From Rosa chinensis (lineage: Eukaryota > Streptophyta > Magnoliopsida > Rosales > Rosaceae): a stretch of 64,000 nt of DNA. The stretch covers positions 15,065,001 to 15,129,000 of the forward strand of contig NC_037094.1 of NCBI RefSeq assembly GCF_002994745.2. Reading direction: 5' to 3'. The stretch's first letter is position 1, and every line of letters starts with the position of its first letter. Position numbers and translations under genes: made by a program. Shown piece after piece: positions 47,405 to 57,292 of this stretch. Below the pieces are notes generated by a model. It searched no databases. It was not told where the DNA came from and worked only from the letters and a program-made list of their open reading frames with translations.

Positions 47405-47578
47405 TGTAACGCCCCAAGCTGCACCTCACCAGCTTAAGCACGTCACAGTGCCGCGAGCCTCTAAAACATAAACCGAACGCTTTATTTACATTCTAGAGAA
47501 CCGCTAGGCATTTTATTTGAAAACTTTTCGTATAAACACAACGGAAGCTACAAATATTTTGAGGTAAAAAATCCTTGA
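46973..47578. other. Rest of unit A and inter-unit spacer
   Basis: GGGCCGGCCCTGAG at about 47028-47041 looks like a plant hAT terminus but no partner end was found. The 174 bp at 47405-47578 separate the two duplication units and recur in neither. No gene. Confidence 0.45.
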
Positions 47579-48208
47579 GATCATATTGAGTCCTATCAGC
47601 TTATAATTAACCCTTTCCATCTAAACCAAAGAGATGGAACAGAGGAGGACATAGTAAAGCTTGAAAATAAAGCAGTAGCACAGAGCATATACTTGTGACC
47701 TGTAACAATTGAAGTAAGACTATTTCCATCAATCCCTTGAGTAACTTGTTCTGCTGTGGAAGAGGCCGAGAATCCTGATGCTCCTTTCTTGCTGAATATC
47801 CCCATTTGTTTTGCAGATGATTGCTAATGAGGTTACAGGACAGAGGATTTACCAAAATGGAGGATTCGCAGCTGTTAAGGAATGCAAACATCTTATTATA
47901 AACAATATTGGTCAAATTCCACAGTAAGCTTACTATGAATATTATAGTCAGCACATGTATGAGAGGGTTGCGGGCTTTGAATTCAGAAGTCTATAACATA
48001 TAATACTCCTAGTTACAGGCATGATCTAGAAGCATACATGTCAGCTTGCTAAGAAACAAAATGAAAAAAAAAAAAACAAAAAAAAGCTCAAAAAGGATCC
48101 ATCATAAAAGATAAGTAATAGTGTAGATTAGCAGCAGTGGCGGATCTAGAAATTTTTCTTATGTAAGGCAAGATAAATAATAGACTTCTTTTCAATTGGT
48201 TTTCAAAG
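47579..48208. repeat. Duplication unit B, left part
   Basis: A near-identical copy of 45802-46427 of unit A, ending at the copia insertion point (TSD CAAAG, 48204-48208). It resumes at 55096. Confidence 0.88.
47700..47805 (-). pseudogene. Duplicate first exon of the TIC32-like gene (possible alternative first exon)
   Basis: This 106-nt exon is nearly identical to the exon 1 at 45923-46028, with Thr28-Gly29 changed to Asn-Ser, and keeps the ATG and the donor ACAG|GTCACA. It lies upstream of, and in the same orientation as, the complete gene, so its transcript could splice into exon 2 at 45540 and encode a protein differing at two residues. Without expression evidence it is equally well a dead duplicate. 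Confidence 0.7.
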
Positions 48209-48420
48209 TGTTTAAGTAAAAGGGAATCGAGAGAGAATGTACAGAGAATTGTGTGTCGTATTATTGAGAATAGGAGCCCTATATATAGGGATTACAAGTA
48301 CATATTCTAATGTTACAAGGAATACTAATCCGCATAGGATTAGGAATTCTAGAATCTTCTCTCCTATTACTACGTACTCCTAGTTTGATTAGGCACACTA
48401 ATAGCTGATTTCCTTCAACA
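48209..48420 (-). repeat. 3' LTR of the copia element
   Basis: 212 bp, TG...CA bounded. Compared with the 5' LTR it carries an extra 4 bp (GTAC, near 48373) and a few substitutions. It contains the palindromic TATA region CCCTATATATAGGG (about 48277-48290). Confidence 0.93.
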
Positions 48421-48621
48421 CTCCCCCTTGTGCCGCTCAAACTTGGTGGTGACGCTTCATCCGTTGCCTCGTTAAAAACCTTGCTCGAGTGAAAAACTCT
48501 GTGGGACAAAAACACGCTCGAGAAGGAGAAAAGAGTACAACACGTCCTCTACTCTTCGAGATCAAACATGTAGACATCATAACTCCCCCTGATGTCGATA
48601 TCTCCCCCCTGATTGCTACAA

Positions 48622-51600
48622 TCATGGGAGTTCGGATAACTTTCTCAATCCGATGCTCTTTACATGTTTCTCAAAGGTGGATTTAGGTAACGACTTAGTG
48701 AATAAGTCCGCTATATTATCCTCTGATCGGATTTGATTCACTTCAATCTTTAGAAGTGATTGTTGTTGCTGATTATAAAAGAACTTAGGCGATATATGCT
48801 TGGTGTTGTCGCCCTTGATGAAACCTAACTTCATTTGTTCAATACAAGCTGCATTATCCTCATAAATGCATGTAGGTTCATCCGTGGTAGACTTCAAACC
48901 ACAACTTCCTTGAATATGTCTAATTACAGACCTTAGCCATATGCATTCACGCACAGCTTCATGTAGAGCAATAATCTCTGCATGATTGGAGGAAGTAGCA
49001 ACAAGGGTCTGTTTTGTAGACCTCCAAGATATCGTAGTGCTTCCCATGGTAAAGACATAACCCATTTGGGAACGACTTTTATGAGGGTCAGAGAGGTACC
49101 CTGCATCAGCAAAACCCATCAAAACATCATTGTCGTTTTGATGGAGGGGGATAGGGTGAGGCCGGCCACCCTTGGTGGTGGTGGCGGCGTTGGAGGCAAT
49201 ATGGCCGGCCACTTTATCATGCTTTCCCATTCTTCCGTCATTCCTCTTCTCTTTGTAGGGATAAAATAGGCCCATATCAATCGTACCTCTTAGGTATCGA
49301 AAGATTGTCTTTACACCAATCCAATGGCGGCGTGTTGGCGCAGAGCTATGTCTAGCTAACAAGTTCACTGCGAATGAGATATCTGGTCTTATGCATTGAG
49401 CTAAGTACAATAACGTGCCTATTGCACTTAAATAGGGCACTTCGGCCTCTAACGATTCTTCGTCCTCATCCTTTGGACGAAACGGATCTTTTCCGGGCTC
49501 AAGACTACGACCAATCATGGGAGTACTCACAGGCTTTGCTTTATCTTCATTAAAGCACCTTAGGATTTTCTGAGTGTATGTAGACTGATGGATCAAAATT
49601 CTATCACTACGGTGCTCGAGTTCTAAACTGAGACAAAACCGTGTCTTCCCAAGATCTTTCATCTCAAATTCGGATTTCAAGTATTTAGCAGTTTCCTTCA
49701 ACTCATCTAGAGTTCCAATTAGGTTCATGTCATCGACATAAACTGCTATGATTGCAAATCCGGAACTTGTTCTTTTAATGAACACGCATGGGCATATTTC
49801 ATTATTAATATATCCCTTCCCAATCAAGTAGTCACTTAGACGGTTATACAACATCCATCCGGATTGTTTTAATCCATATAGTGAGCGTTTTAATCTTATT
49901 GAAAACGCGCTCCGTGGTTTAGAGCCACTTGATTTGGGTAATTGAAGTCCATCTGGAACCTTCATATATATCTCTGAATCTAGATCCCCATAGAGATATG
50001 CTGTAACCACATCCATAAGCTGCATGTCAAGTTTTTCGGAAACTACCAAACTGACAAGGTAGCGGAACGTTATAACGTCAATTACGGGAGAATATGTCTC
50101 CTCGTAGTCGATTCTAGGGCGTTGTGAGAAACCTTGCGCCACGAGGCGGGCTTTATATCATACCACCTCATTTTTCTCATTACGTTTTCTAACAAAGACC
50201 CATTTATGGCCAACAAGTTTTACATCTGGGGGTGTCTGCAGTATAGACCCAAATACCTGTATTTTTGCTAGTGAATCCAATTCAGCCTGGATCGCATCTT
50301 TCCATTTAGGCCAATCCGCTCTTCGTTGACATTCTTCGACAGAGCGAGGTTCGATATCATCATATTCTATGATTCCTTTTGCAATATGATATGCGAATGC
50401 ATCATCAATTGCCATAGAATTTCTATCCATCATCTCATGTACACTAGTGTAATTCATGGAGATCTCTCTATTCTCTGGAATTGGTTCTGTCATTGGAGCG
50501 TCCCCCAATGATGTCTCTTGGACATAACCATAATCCGGAATATTCTCATGAGATGGATTATTTACATCGATGATTAATGGATTATTTTGTGCCAAACTCG
50601 CTTTCTTTCTTGGGCGAGAATCCATTGAACCTATGGGCCTCCCGCACTTCCTGGCAGGAGCCGTAGGCCTAGCCACAGTGTCACCAAGGGTAGGGACGTT
50701 GGTGCCATACTCATGTACTCTTGAGGTGGCGTCATGTCCTCTAATTTTAGGGACATCAATCCTTGCAGGCAAGTTTGCAGCAGGTATGTGTGATCTCTTC
50801 ACTTTAGCGATATCAGAAAACGCATCAGGCATCGATTCTGCTACGTTCTGAAGATCGAGAATTCTCCGCACATCAATTTTGGACTGTGCAGTTCGGAGAT
50901 CAAGATGAGACAGAGTGGGGACAGACCACGACAATTCCTGTCGTTCCTGGTGAACATTGATGTTCTTATCTCCCCCTAATGACGGGAAGACTGTCTCATT
51001 GAAGTGACAATCCGCAAATCTAGCGGTAAAGAGATCGCCTGTCACGGGTTCTAAATAGCGGACAATCGTTGGAGAATTATATCCAATGTAAATGCCTAAT
51101 CGTCGTTGAGGACCCATTTTGGTGCGCTGTGGCGGCGCAATAGGCACATAAACTGCACACCCAAATATGCGTAAGTGTGAGACATTAGGCTCATATCCAG
51201 TCACCATCTGGGACGCAGAGAAGGCTTGAGTGGCAGTGGGCCTCAGACGAATAAGCACAGCTGCATGCAATATTGCATAACCCTAAGCAGAAATAGGGAG
51301 ATTGGTGCGCATTACCAATGCCCTAGCGACCATTTGAAGTCGTTTAATGGCGGCTTCTGCGAGACCATTTTGGGTGTGAACATAAGGAACTGGATGTTCA
51401 ACTTCAATCCCAATGGACATGCAATAATCATCGAAAGTTTTTTATGTAAACTCCCCAACATTATCTAAGCTTATAGACTTAATAGGATGATCAGGGTGGT
51501 GAGCCCTTAGCTTAATAATCCGGGGCTAGGAGTTTAGAAAATGCAGCATTTCTAGTGGACAATAGCATGACATGTGACCAGCGTGTCGATGCATCAACCA

Positions 51601-52515
51601 ACACCATAAAATATCTAAATGGTCCGCATGGTGGTTGAATAGGTCCACAAATATCACCTTGGATTCGTTGTAAGAATGGTATATTTTCTTTAGTGTCCTT
51701 TGCATAGGATGGTCTCGATCCTAATTTTGCTAAAGAGCAGGCTTTGCAGAACGAATGATGGGCTTTAGAAACAACCAATGAGGATTTTGGTTGAGCCACA
51801 AAGTCACAAATGACTTTAGAAGTAGAGATCGGAGTAAGGAGAGCAGAGGTGGCATCAAAGCCACCCTTAGGCCGCGGGGGATGGCGGCGCCGGCCTGTGG
51901 TGGCCGGACTTGAAGGGGAAAGGCACAGTGAGGCACAGGTGCTCCTCCTTGATCCGAAATTCAAGTTTTACTACTTCTCGTTCTGAAAAATGGATGTCCG
52001 TGTGAAGTCTTTAAGATACGGATCATCATATCACAACCTGGGTGTCCCAAACGGTCATGCCAAAGCCTATATGTGTCGGAATCCCATAAATCATCTCTCA
52101 TAACATGATTGGATTCAATTATTTGAATAGTTGTTGCATACAACCCACTAGATCGACACATAAGATTCTCTAAGACTTTTTTATATCCATAGTCATTAGA
52201 GGTGATGCAAAGGAACTCTTGTCCATTCTCACAATGCATTTAATCATGAAAACCATTGGCTCTTATATTTTTGAAACTCAATAGGGTTCTTCGTGCCCTA
52301 GGAGCATAAAGAGCTTCGGTGACATTTAAAATTGTGCCATTGGGCAACATAAATTGGGCTGGTCCTCGACCATGAATCAATTGAGATGATCCAGCCATCG
52401 TAGTCACGGAAGATCGAGATGGTGTCATCCATAGAAATAGCTGTCTATTTCAAAGGATAGTATGTGTAGTTGCACTATCCACGAGGCATTCTAGCTCTCC
52501 GGGAAACATACTGAA
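48622..52515 (-). pseudogene. Copia pol (protease-integrase-RT-RNase H), multiply interrupted
   Basis: Protease motif DSATTHTIL near 52480 is followed by an in-frame TGA (52450-52452). The GAG-pre-integrase segment (LWHDRLGHPG) follows another in-frame stop at 52240. The integrase core (DICGPIQPP, VDASTRWS) and zinc-binding HHSFCKAC lie at 51512-51964, with frameshifts near 51960 and 51520. Further in-frame stops sit near 51440, 51283 and at 50158-50160. The longest intact part, 48622-50142 (506 residues), carries reverse transcriptase with YVDDM intact, and RNase H (MGFADAGYLSDPHK, ending near IADLFTKSL). A Gly/Ala/Pro-coding insertion-like stretch separates RT and RNase H at about 49140-49260. 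No full polyprotein can be made from this copy. Confidence 0.9.
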
Positions 52516-52885
52516 AAATAATAAAGTTCGAAATTAAAACATGTCCAAGACAGTGAATAAAATAAATCGAGACTTTATTAATACTAGCCAATGATTACAT
52601 CAAAGTTTCTTGACCAAAATCTAATCCAACATAAAAATCAAACCGTAGACAAATCGTAGTCACTCAATCCGTTCGTTAATTTCAATTTAGTTGTGACCAG
52701 GTAAGGTAAGGCGAGATTTTGGTGGAGCGTTGCTCACTTTTAAAACCTTCTCTCAGATCAAACCTTGCCTAGACATCACAAGTACTCTTGAGTATGCCTA
52801 GAGGGAAAAGTTAATACGAAAAGTCATTTTATTGATTTAAGGCATAATTGCCATTACATAATGCTTGGAAATATAAAGGACTACA
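52516..52885 (-). other. Spacer between copia gag and pol
   Basis: AT-rich non-coding sequence of about 370 bp between the gag stop (52886) and the protease region. I see no motif that decides whether it is a spliced segment or decay. Confidence 0.4.
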
Positions 52886-53991
52886 CTAAGCAAAATCTGC
52901 AGCATCCTTGTGTAATTCTTTGTCAGATTTGAAGTCCGCTATGGTGAGATTGACATTGGCATCATCACCATCATCTTCTTCTTCAGCAAGATAGGCTTCA
53001 TGCTCTCTAAAGTCTCTATATGCCTTGTAATGCGCAGCTAATTGTTTGCTAGTGCATTGCTTGAACCAATTCTCACTTGATCCACATCGATGACACATGT
53101 CGTTGTGATTTCCTCCCCTTAATTGAGGTGCATTATTTGCACTTGGGTGGCGTCCTCTAGAGGAGTTGGCGCCATTCCCACGGCCTTGGGTGGCTCTTCC
53201 AGGTCCTGGAGCCCCACGGCCTCTCCCACGTTGCTATGTATTGCCACGTGTTCGTCCTTCATTCTGATGATTACCTTCCTTTGTGGGGCTGTTATATGGA
53301 CCAAAACGTCCGTTGTGTCCCTTAATTTTAGGGTTCCGCTCCTTGCACCTTCCTTTGGGTGCATTATTATAATTCGCCTCTTGAACGCTCTTAGTTCCTA
53401 TAGGCCTTGAATTATAATTCCTCACGAGAATATTATCATGTTTCTCAGCTACAGACATCACATTAATTAGCTAATGAAACCTCGTGATCCGTCCAGTATT
53501 GAATTCAGTTCGATATTGCTTGGATAGAAAAATAGCTGAGACGGGGAAGGTGGAGAGAGTTTTCTCAATTAGTTCTTGCTCTGTGACAGGTTGTCCACAG
53601 AACCCCAACATGGTTTTGAGGTGCAGAACTTTTGAATTATATTCAGCTACAGACTTGAAATCAGCGAATCGTAGATCCATTGAACTTTCAAGTCAGGGAG
53701 AAGGGTATCCTTAACATTACCAAAACGCTCTTCTAGCGCAACCCATAATTCTCTAGCATCCTTGATTGCCATGTACTCCAATCGGAGTGATTTATCCATG
53801 TGGCTTCTCATCAAGAATAGTGCGGTGGCATTATTCGTAGCAGTACGCTCAAATAAGAGGTCGGGATTTGGTGCCTGAATTATGGGAAGGATCCCTTTTG
53901 AAGTGAGGTGGTTCTCAACATCCGTAACCTAACTATGATATTCAGAGCCAGTTGTGTCAAGCATAGGAAAGTCAAGCTTTGGCTTCGACAT
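52886..53991 (-). pseudogene. Copia gag (UBN2-type) with altered zinc knuckle, interrupted
   Basis: It starts MSKPKLDFPMLD at 53991. It shows the copia gag helices (NATALFLMRSHMDKSLRLEY, ELWVALEERFG), with an in-frame TAG at 53929-53931 and a frameshift near 53680. The zinc knuckle reads CHRCGSSENWFKQC (about 53055-53097): the CX2CX4HX4C histidine is Asn. The frame closes at 52886 after an acidic tail (EEEDDGDD). Confidence 0.85.
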
Positions 53992-54339
53992 ACTGAAATA
54001 AGAAGAAGAAATATATTAGTTTCGGAGTTAAAACTTCCACGACAACTAATAAATAATAAGATTTCCGAGCTCTGCTACCAAGAAATTGATTTCCAAGAAT
54101 GATTGGATTAGACCGAAACAATGATGTTTATATGGTCGTTTAATCGATGCTTACGGACGCTCTTAGTCCGAAGTCTTACGAACGCTCTTAGTTCATTTGT
54201 AGCGTGAATCCCCACGATTCCGCTTTCTCAAAATCGAACCCACGTTATAAGAAAGGTGGGATGTAGAAGAAGGGAGGTTTTCAAGTCCCTGAAGAAAAGA
54301 AGAAGGAATTAAATTCGGAAAGCGGGAACTTTAATTATA

Positions 54340-54830
54340 AAAACTTACTTGGTTAATTGAAGCTTGAAACCTTGATTACTTAAGTTTGGAGTTGATTTGG
54401 TGATTGATGGAGGCAGCTTTGGATGGCTCGGTGGTGATGGCAGCAAGGTATTTTGGTTGCTGCCAAGGGTTGTAGGGATGTAGACCGAAAGCTGCTTCAA
54501 TCCGGGGTTAGGATTGCAGAAGCAGTTCAATCCTAAGCTAGGATTGCAAACGGTTAGCAATCCTGGTCGTAACAGATGGCTGAAAAGGGGCTGTAGGTGC
54601 AGTAGGCTCGCGGCAAGTCTACAGGGGCAGTGCGCAAGGCAGCAGGGGCTGCTGTGGGGCTGCAGGGGCAGCGATACAGCATGGAGCAGATGCACGGGCG
54701 CGGGGCTACAGGGCAGCAAACGGGCGCAGGTGCGTGCAGGCAGGCAAGCACGCAGGCTGGTAGGTAGGCTGGCCAAGAAGGCTGGAGGAGCAGGCCGGCT
54801 AGCAAGGGGCTAGGTGTTGCGGCAGTTTTG
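54340..54830 (-). other. Copia 5' untranslated leader, GC-rich and repetitive
   Basis: Between the primer-binding site and gag lies a GC-rich sequence with imperfect GCAGGGGC/GGCAGGC repeats. Open frames here on both strands are low-complexity shadows. Confidence 0.6.
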
Positions 54831-54865
54831 GTGAAAAAAGGTTTTTGGTTTTTGCTATGTGGTTA

Positions 54866-54880
54866 GAGTCGTGCTGATAA
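54866..54880 (-). other. Copia primer-binding site
   Basis: TTATCAGCACGACTC immediately inside the 5' LTR, sharing TATCAG with the initiator-Met-tRNA-complementary sequence of copia elements. Confidence 0.55.
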
Positions 54881-54882
54881 CG

Positions 54883-55090
54883 TGTTTAAGTAAAAGGGAA
54901 TCGAGAGAGAATGTAGAGAGAATTGTGTGTCGTATTATTGAGAATAGGAGCCCTATATATAGGGATTACAAGTACATATTCTAATGTTACAAGGAATACT
55001 AATCCGCGTAGGATTAGGAATTCTAGAATCTTCTCTCCTATTACTACTCCTAGTTTGATTAGGCACACTAATAAATGATTTCCTTCAACA
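54883..55090 (-). repeat. 5' LTR of the copia element
   Basis: 208 bp, TG...CA bounded. The minus-strand TATA region CCCTATATATAGGG is at about 54951-54964 and would drive element transcription to the left. Confidence 0.93.
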
Positions 55091-55095
55091 CAAAG

Positions 55096-56064
55096 AAAAT
55101 TTTCTTATATTTTAATTGGAGTTATAAACTCTTAAAAATAAGGTTAAAGCTAAAGAGGAACAGGTGGAGAAGAAGATCCGCAAGTATAAGAGGAGGGGAA
55201 AGGCTTTGAGTTTTGATTCAAATCTGGAAGCTTCAGCTAATGAGGCTGTTAATGTGCAAGGAACAATGCAAGTAGGGGAGGGTGAGTCTGTTCCACGTGT
55301 GGAATCTCCGGTTGCAGAGGGAAAGGTAGAAGGTGAGGAATCACTTTCTACAAGTAGTTTATTTTGATTTTGGGTCGCAAAAACTAGTACCTTAGTTGTT
55401 ACCTTTTATGCCTGCTTCGAGCTTTCTGGTTTTTGTTAGAATAATGGTGAGTGGATTTCCTAAAAGGTGGGTGTACTCGGGACTGGGACGCTAATAGTTT
55501 AGAATAGGGTTTTTGTGGTTCTAAGAAACGATTGCTTTCTGTCAACCCCATAGGGGTGTTTCGTTTTTGTACTGCTCGCTGAATCTAATAAAATGGCTGA
55601 CCTATTTTAGTTCAAAAAAAAAAAAAAAAACTCTGAAATATGTTTACTCAACTCATTCTTGTGCTTTGCTTTACTCGACCCTTTTATATACGGCCTAGGG
55701 TCGGCCCTGAGATTTCTGGGGCCCTAGGCGAACAAAAAAAATAGGGCTCATGAGGTTGTGATCTATATTTTACTTCTTTTAGTCCCATAATTCCTTTTAG
55801 TGAAGTAATAAAATTGTAATACCCAGTTTCCCTATATTGCTATAGTATATGAAATTATTGGTGAGATAAAGAAATAAATGTTGTACCAATTATGAAAGAG
55901 ACGTTGATGTTTGTGGTGGTTGGGAATTGACTTCTTGATAAACATTAAGAGGTTGCAGCAGCAGTGGCCATTTTTGTAACAGGAGGAAGCAAAGCATTAA
56001 ATCACACTTAGAATTCAATCTATGCATGTACTTATCCAACAAGTGGACTTAGAAGAGGTGCATA
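55096..56064. repeat. Duplication unit B, right part
   Basis: Continuation of unit B after the copia insertion, matching 46428-47404 of unit A. Differences are scattered substitutions and a small deletion near 55927. It includes the second copy of the poly(A)-tailed retroposon (about 55140-55630). Confidence 0.88.
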
Positions 56065-56810
56065 AGTCATTGATGACTTTTGCTTTTGCTCTTATCATTT
56101 TGGTGTTGATTACAAATTTACACAATCACATACAAACATCAAACATGATTACTGCAGACATTGATTTTATTTTTGCTTTTGGTTTTTACTTTTGTTAGGC
56201 AACTCCTTTGTATTTTTTTTTTGGGCAATAACTCCTTTGTATTTTGAATTGAGGGAAATTTAGGCAGCAATTATCCACTTTCACTTTCAAGGCATGCACT
56301 GACAGTCTTGACTGTGTGGATATATATGAGTTCACCAGATACAGAAATCACTTGCAGATTTGAGTTTTGAATAAAAAACTTGATCTTGGATTTTGATTTC
56401 TGCTACGTGTTTGGTTACTTTTTTGAGGTAACTCCTTTGTGTTTTGAATTAAGGGAAACTTAGGCTGTAGTTGCATGAGTTCATTGCAGTAGCCATAACT
56501 GTTAATTTGATTCTTAACCTAATATAGCACCTCATAAAATTTCTATTGGAAAAAGGATTAAAATATGCTCAATGCTCATAATCACTGATTAACAATTAGA
56601 TAAAGTCTACATAAGAGCCTCTTAGCAATATCAAAGGCTCTTAGCAATATCAAAAATAAAAGCTTCATTCAATTTTTTAGAAACTTTCTGCCCCGTAGCA
56701 TAGTCTATATTGAGTCCCTGACTGTACATACATGTACGTTTGCAAGCATAATTAGCTATAATGGGCCACGCTCATTGTATTGCCAAAGGTACTAATTCCA
56801 ACTAAAGGAA
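56065..56810. other. Spacer before the Ty3-gypsy element
   Basis: AT-rich, no gene. A short direct repeat AACTCCTTTGTRTTTTGAATT occurs at about 56229 and 56429. Confidence 0.45.
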
Positions 56811-57239
56811 TGACATGCAGACACACCGCCAGGCGGGCTACAACCTCAGCGTCGGACCATCTCCAGATCACCGTCGACGCGCCGCCACGCGCCACGCCAA
56901 GATAGCATCAGAAGCTCCTGAAACTGGGAACTGAAGCATATCAGTCCCACATCGAAAACCAAGACAAGATCAGTCTCTCCCTCACCAATAAAAGGTTCTC
57001 TCCTCTCTCCTCATTAATTACGCATTCAATACTTACCTACTGTTACTTTGTCAACATAAATACATCGACTAACTTAGGCATCGGAGAGTTGAAGACCGCC
57101 CGGCGCGGTCTCCCTCTGACGCCCATTGTATTTTATTTGACAGGTAACGGAAACTACAATAAACGACACAAGTATCGATCCGCCCATCGGATCAGCGTTA
57201 GCTAAGGTCCAGCTACCGCTAGACTTTTAGACATCAACA
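56811..57239 (+). repeat. 5' LTR of the Tat element (left end provisional)
   Basis: The right end CA at 57239 is fixed by the adjoining primer-binding site. The left end TGACATGCAG at 56811 is chosen where composition changes to GC-rich. The second LTR is not in the window to confirm it. Confidence 0.6.
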
Positions 57240-57240
57240 T

Positions 57241-57258
57241 TGGCGCCGTCTGTGGGAA
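57241..57258 (+). other. Primer-binding site of the Tat element
   Basis: TGGCGCCGTCTGTGGGAA, one base after the LTR, is the sequence commonly seen at plant Ty3-gypsy 5' ends where a tRNA primes reverse transcription. Confidence 0.85.
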
Positions 57259-57292
57259 TTCTTGAACTAAAAATCATCCCACTACAATCACC

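Larger units (their letters stand above)
48209..55090 (-). mobile_element. Full-length Ty1-copia LTR retrotransposon (defective)
   Basis: The element is 6882 bp with LTRs at 48209-48420 (212 bp) and 54883-55090 (208 bp), both TGTTTAAG...CTTCAACA. It is flanked by the exact 5-bp duplication CAAAG (48204-48208, 55091-55095). It is read on the minus strand: 5' LTR on the right, tRNA primer-binding-like TTATCAGCACGACTC (54866-54880), gag, protease, integrase, reverse transcriptase, RNase H, then a polypurine tract AAGGGGGAG (48421-48429) before the 3' LTR. The order PR-INT-RT-RH defines copia. The LTRs differ by about four substitutions and one 4-bp indel, yet the coding region has at least five nonsense codons and two frameshifts. 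Confidence 0.95.

Noticed and set aside
54345..54813. Ala/Pro/Cys-rich ORFs on both strands in the copia leader
   Set aside because: Low-complexity GC-rich repeats produce open frames on both strands; there is no start context or domain.
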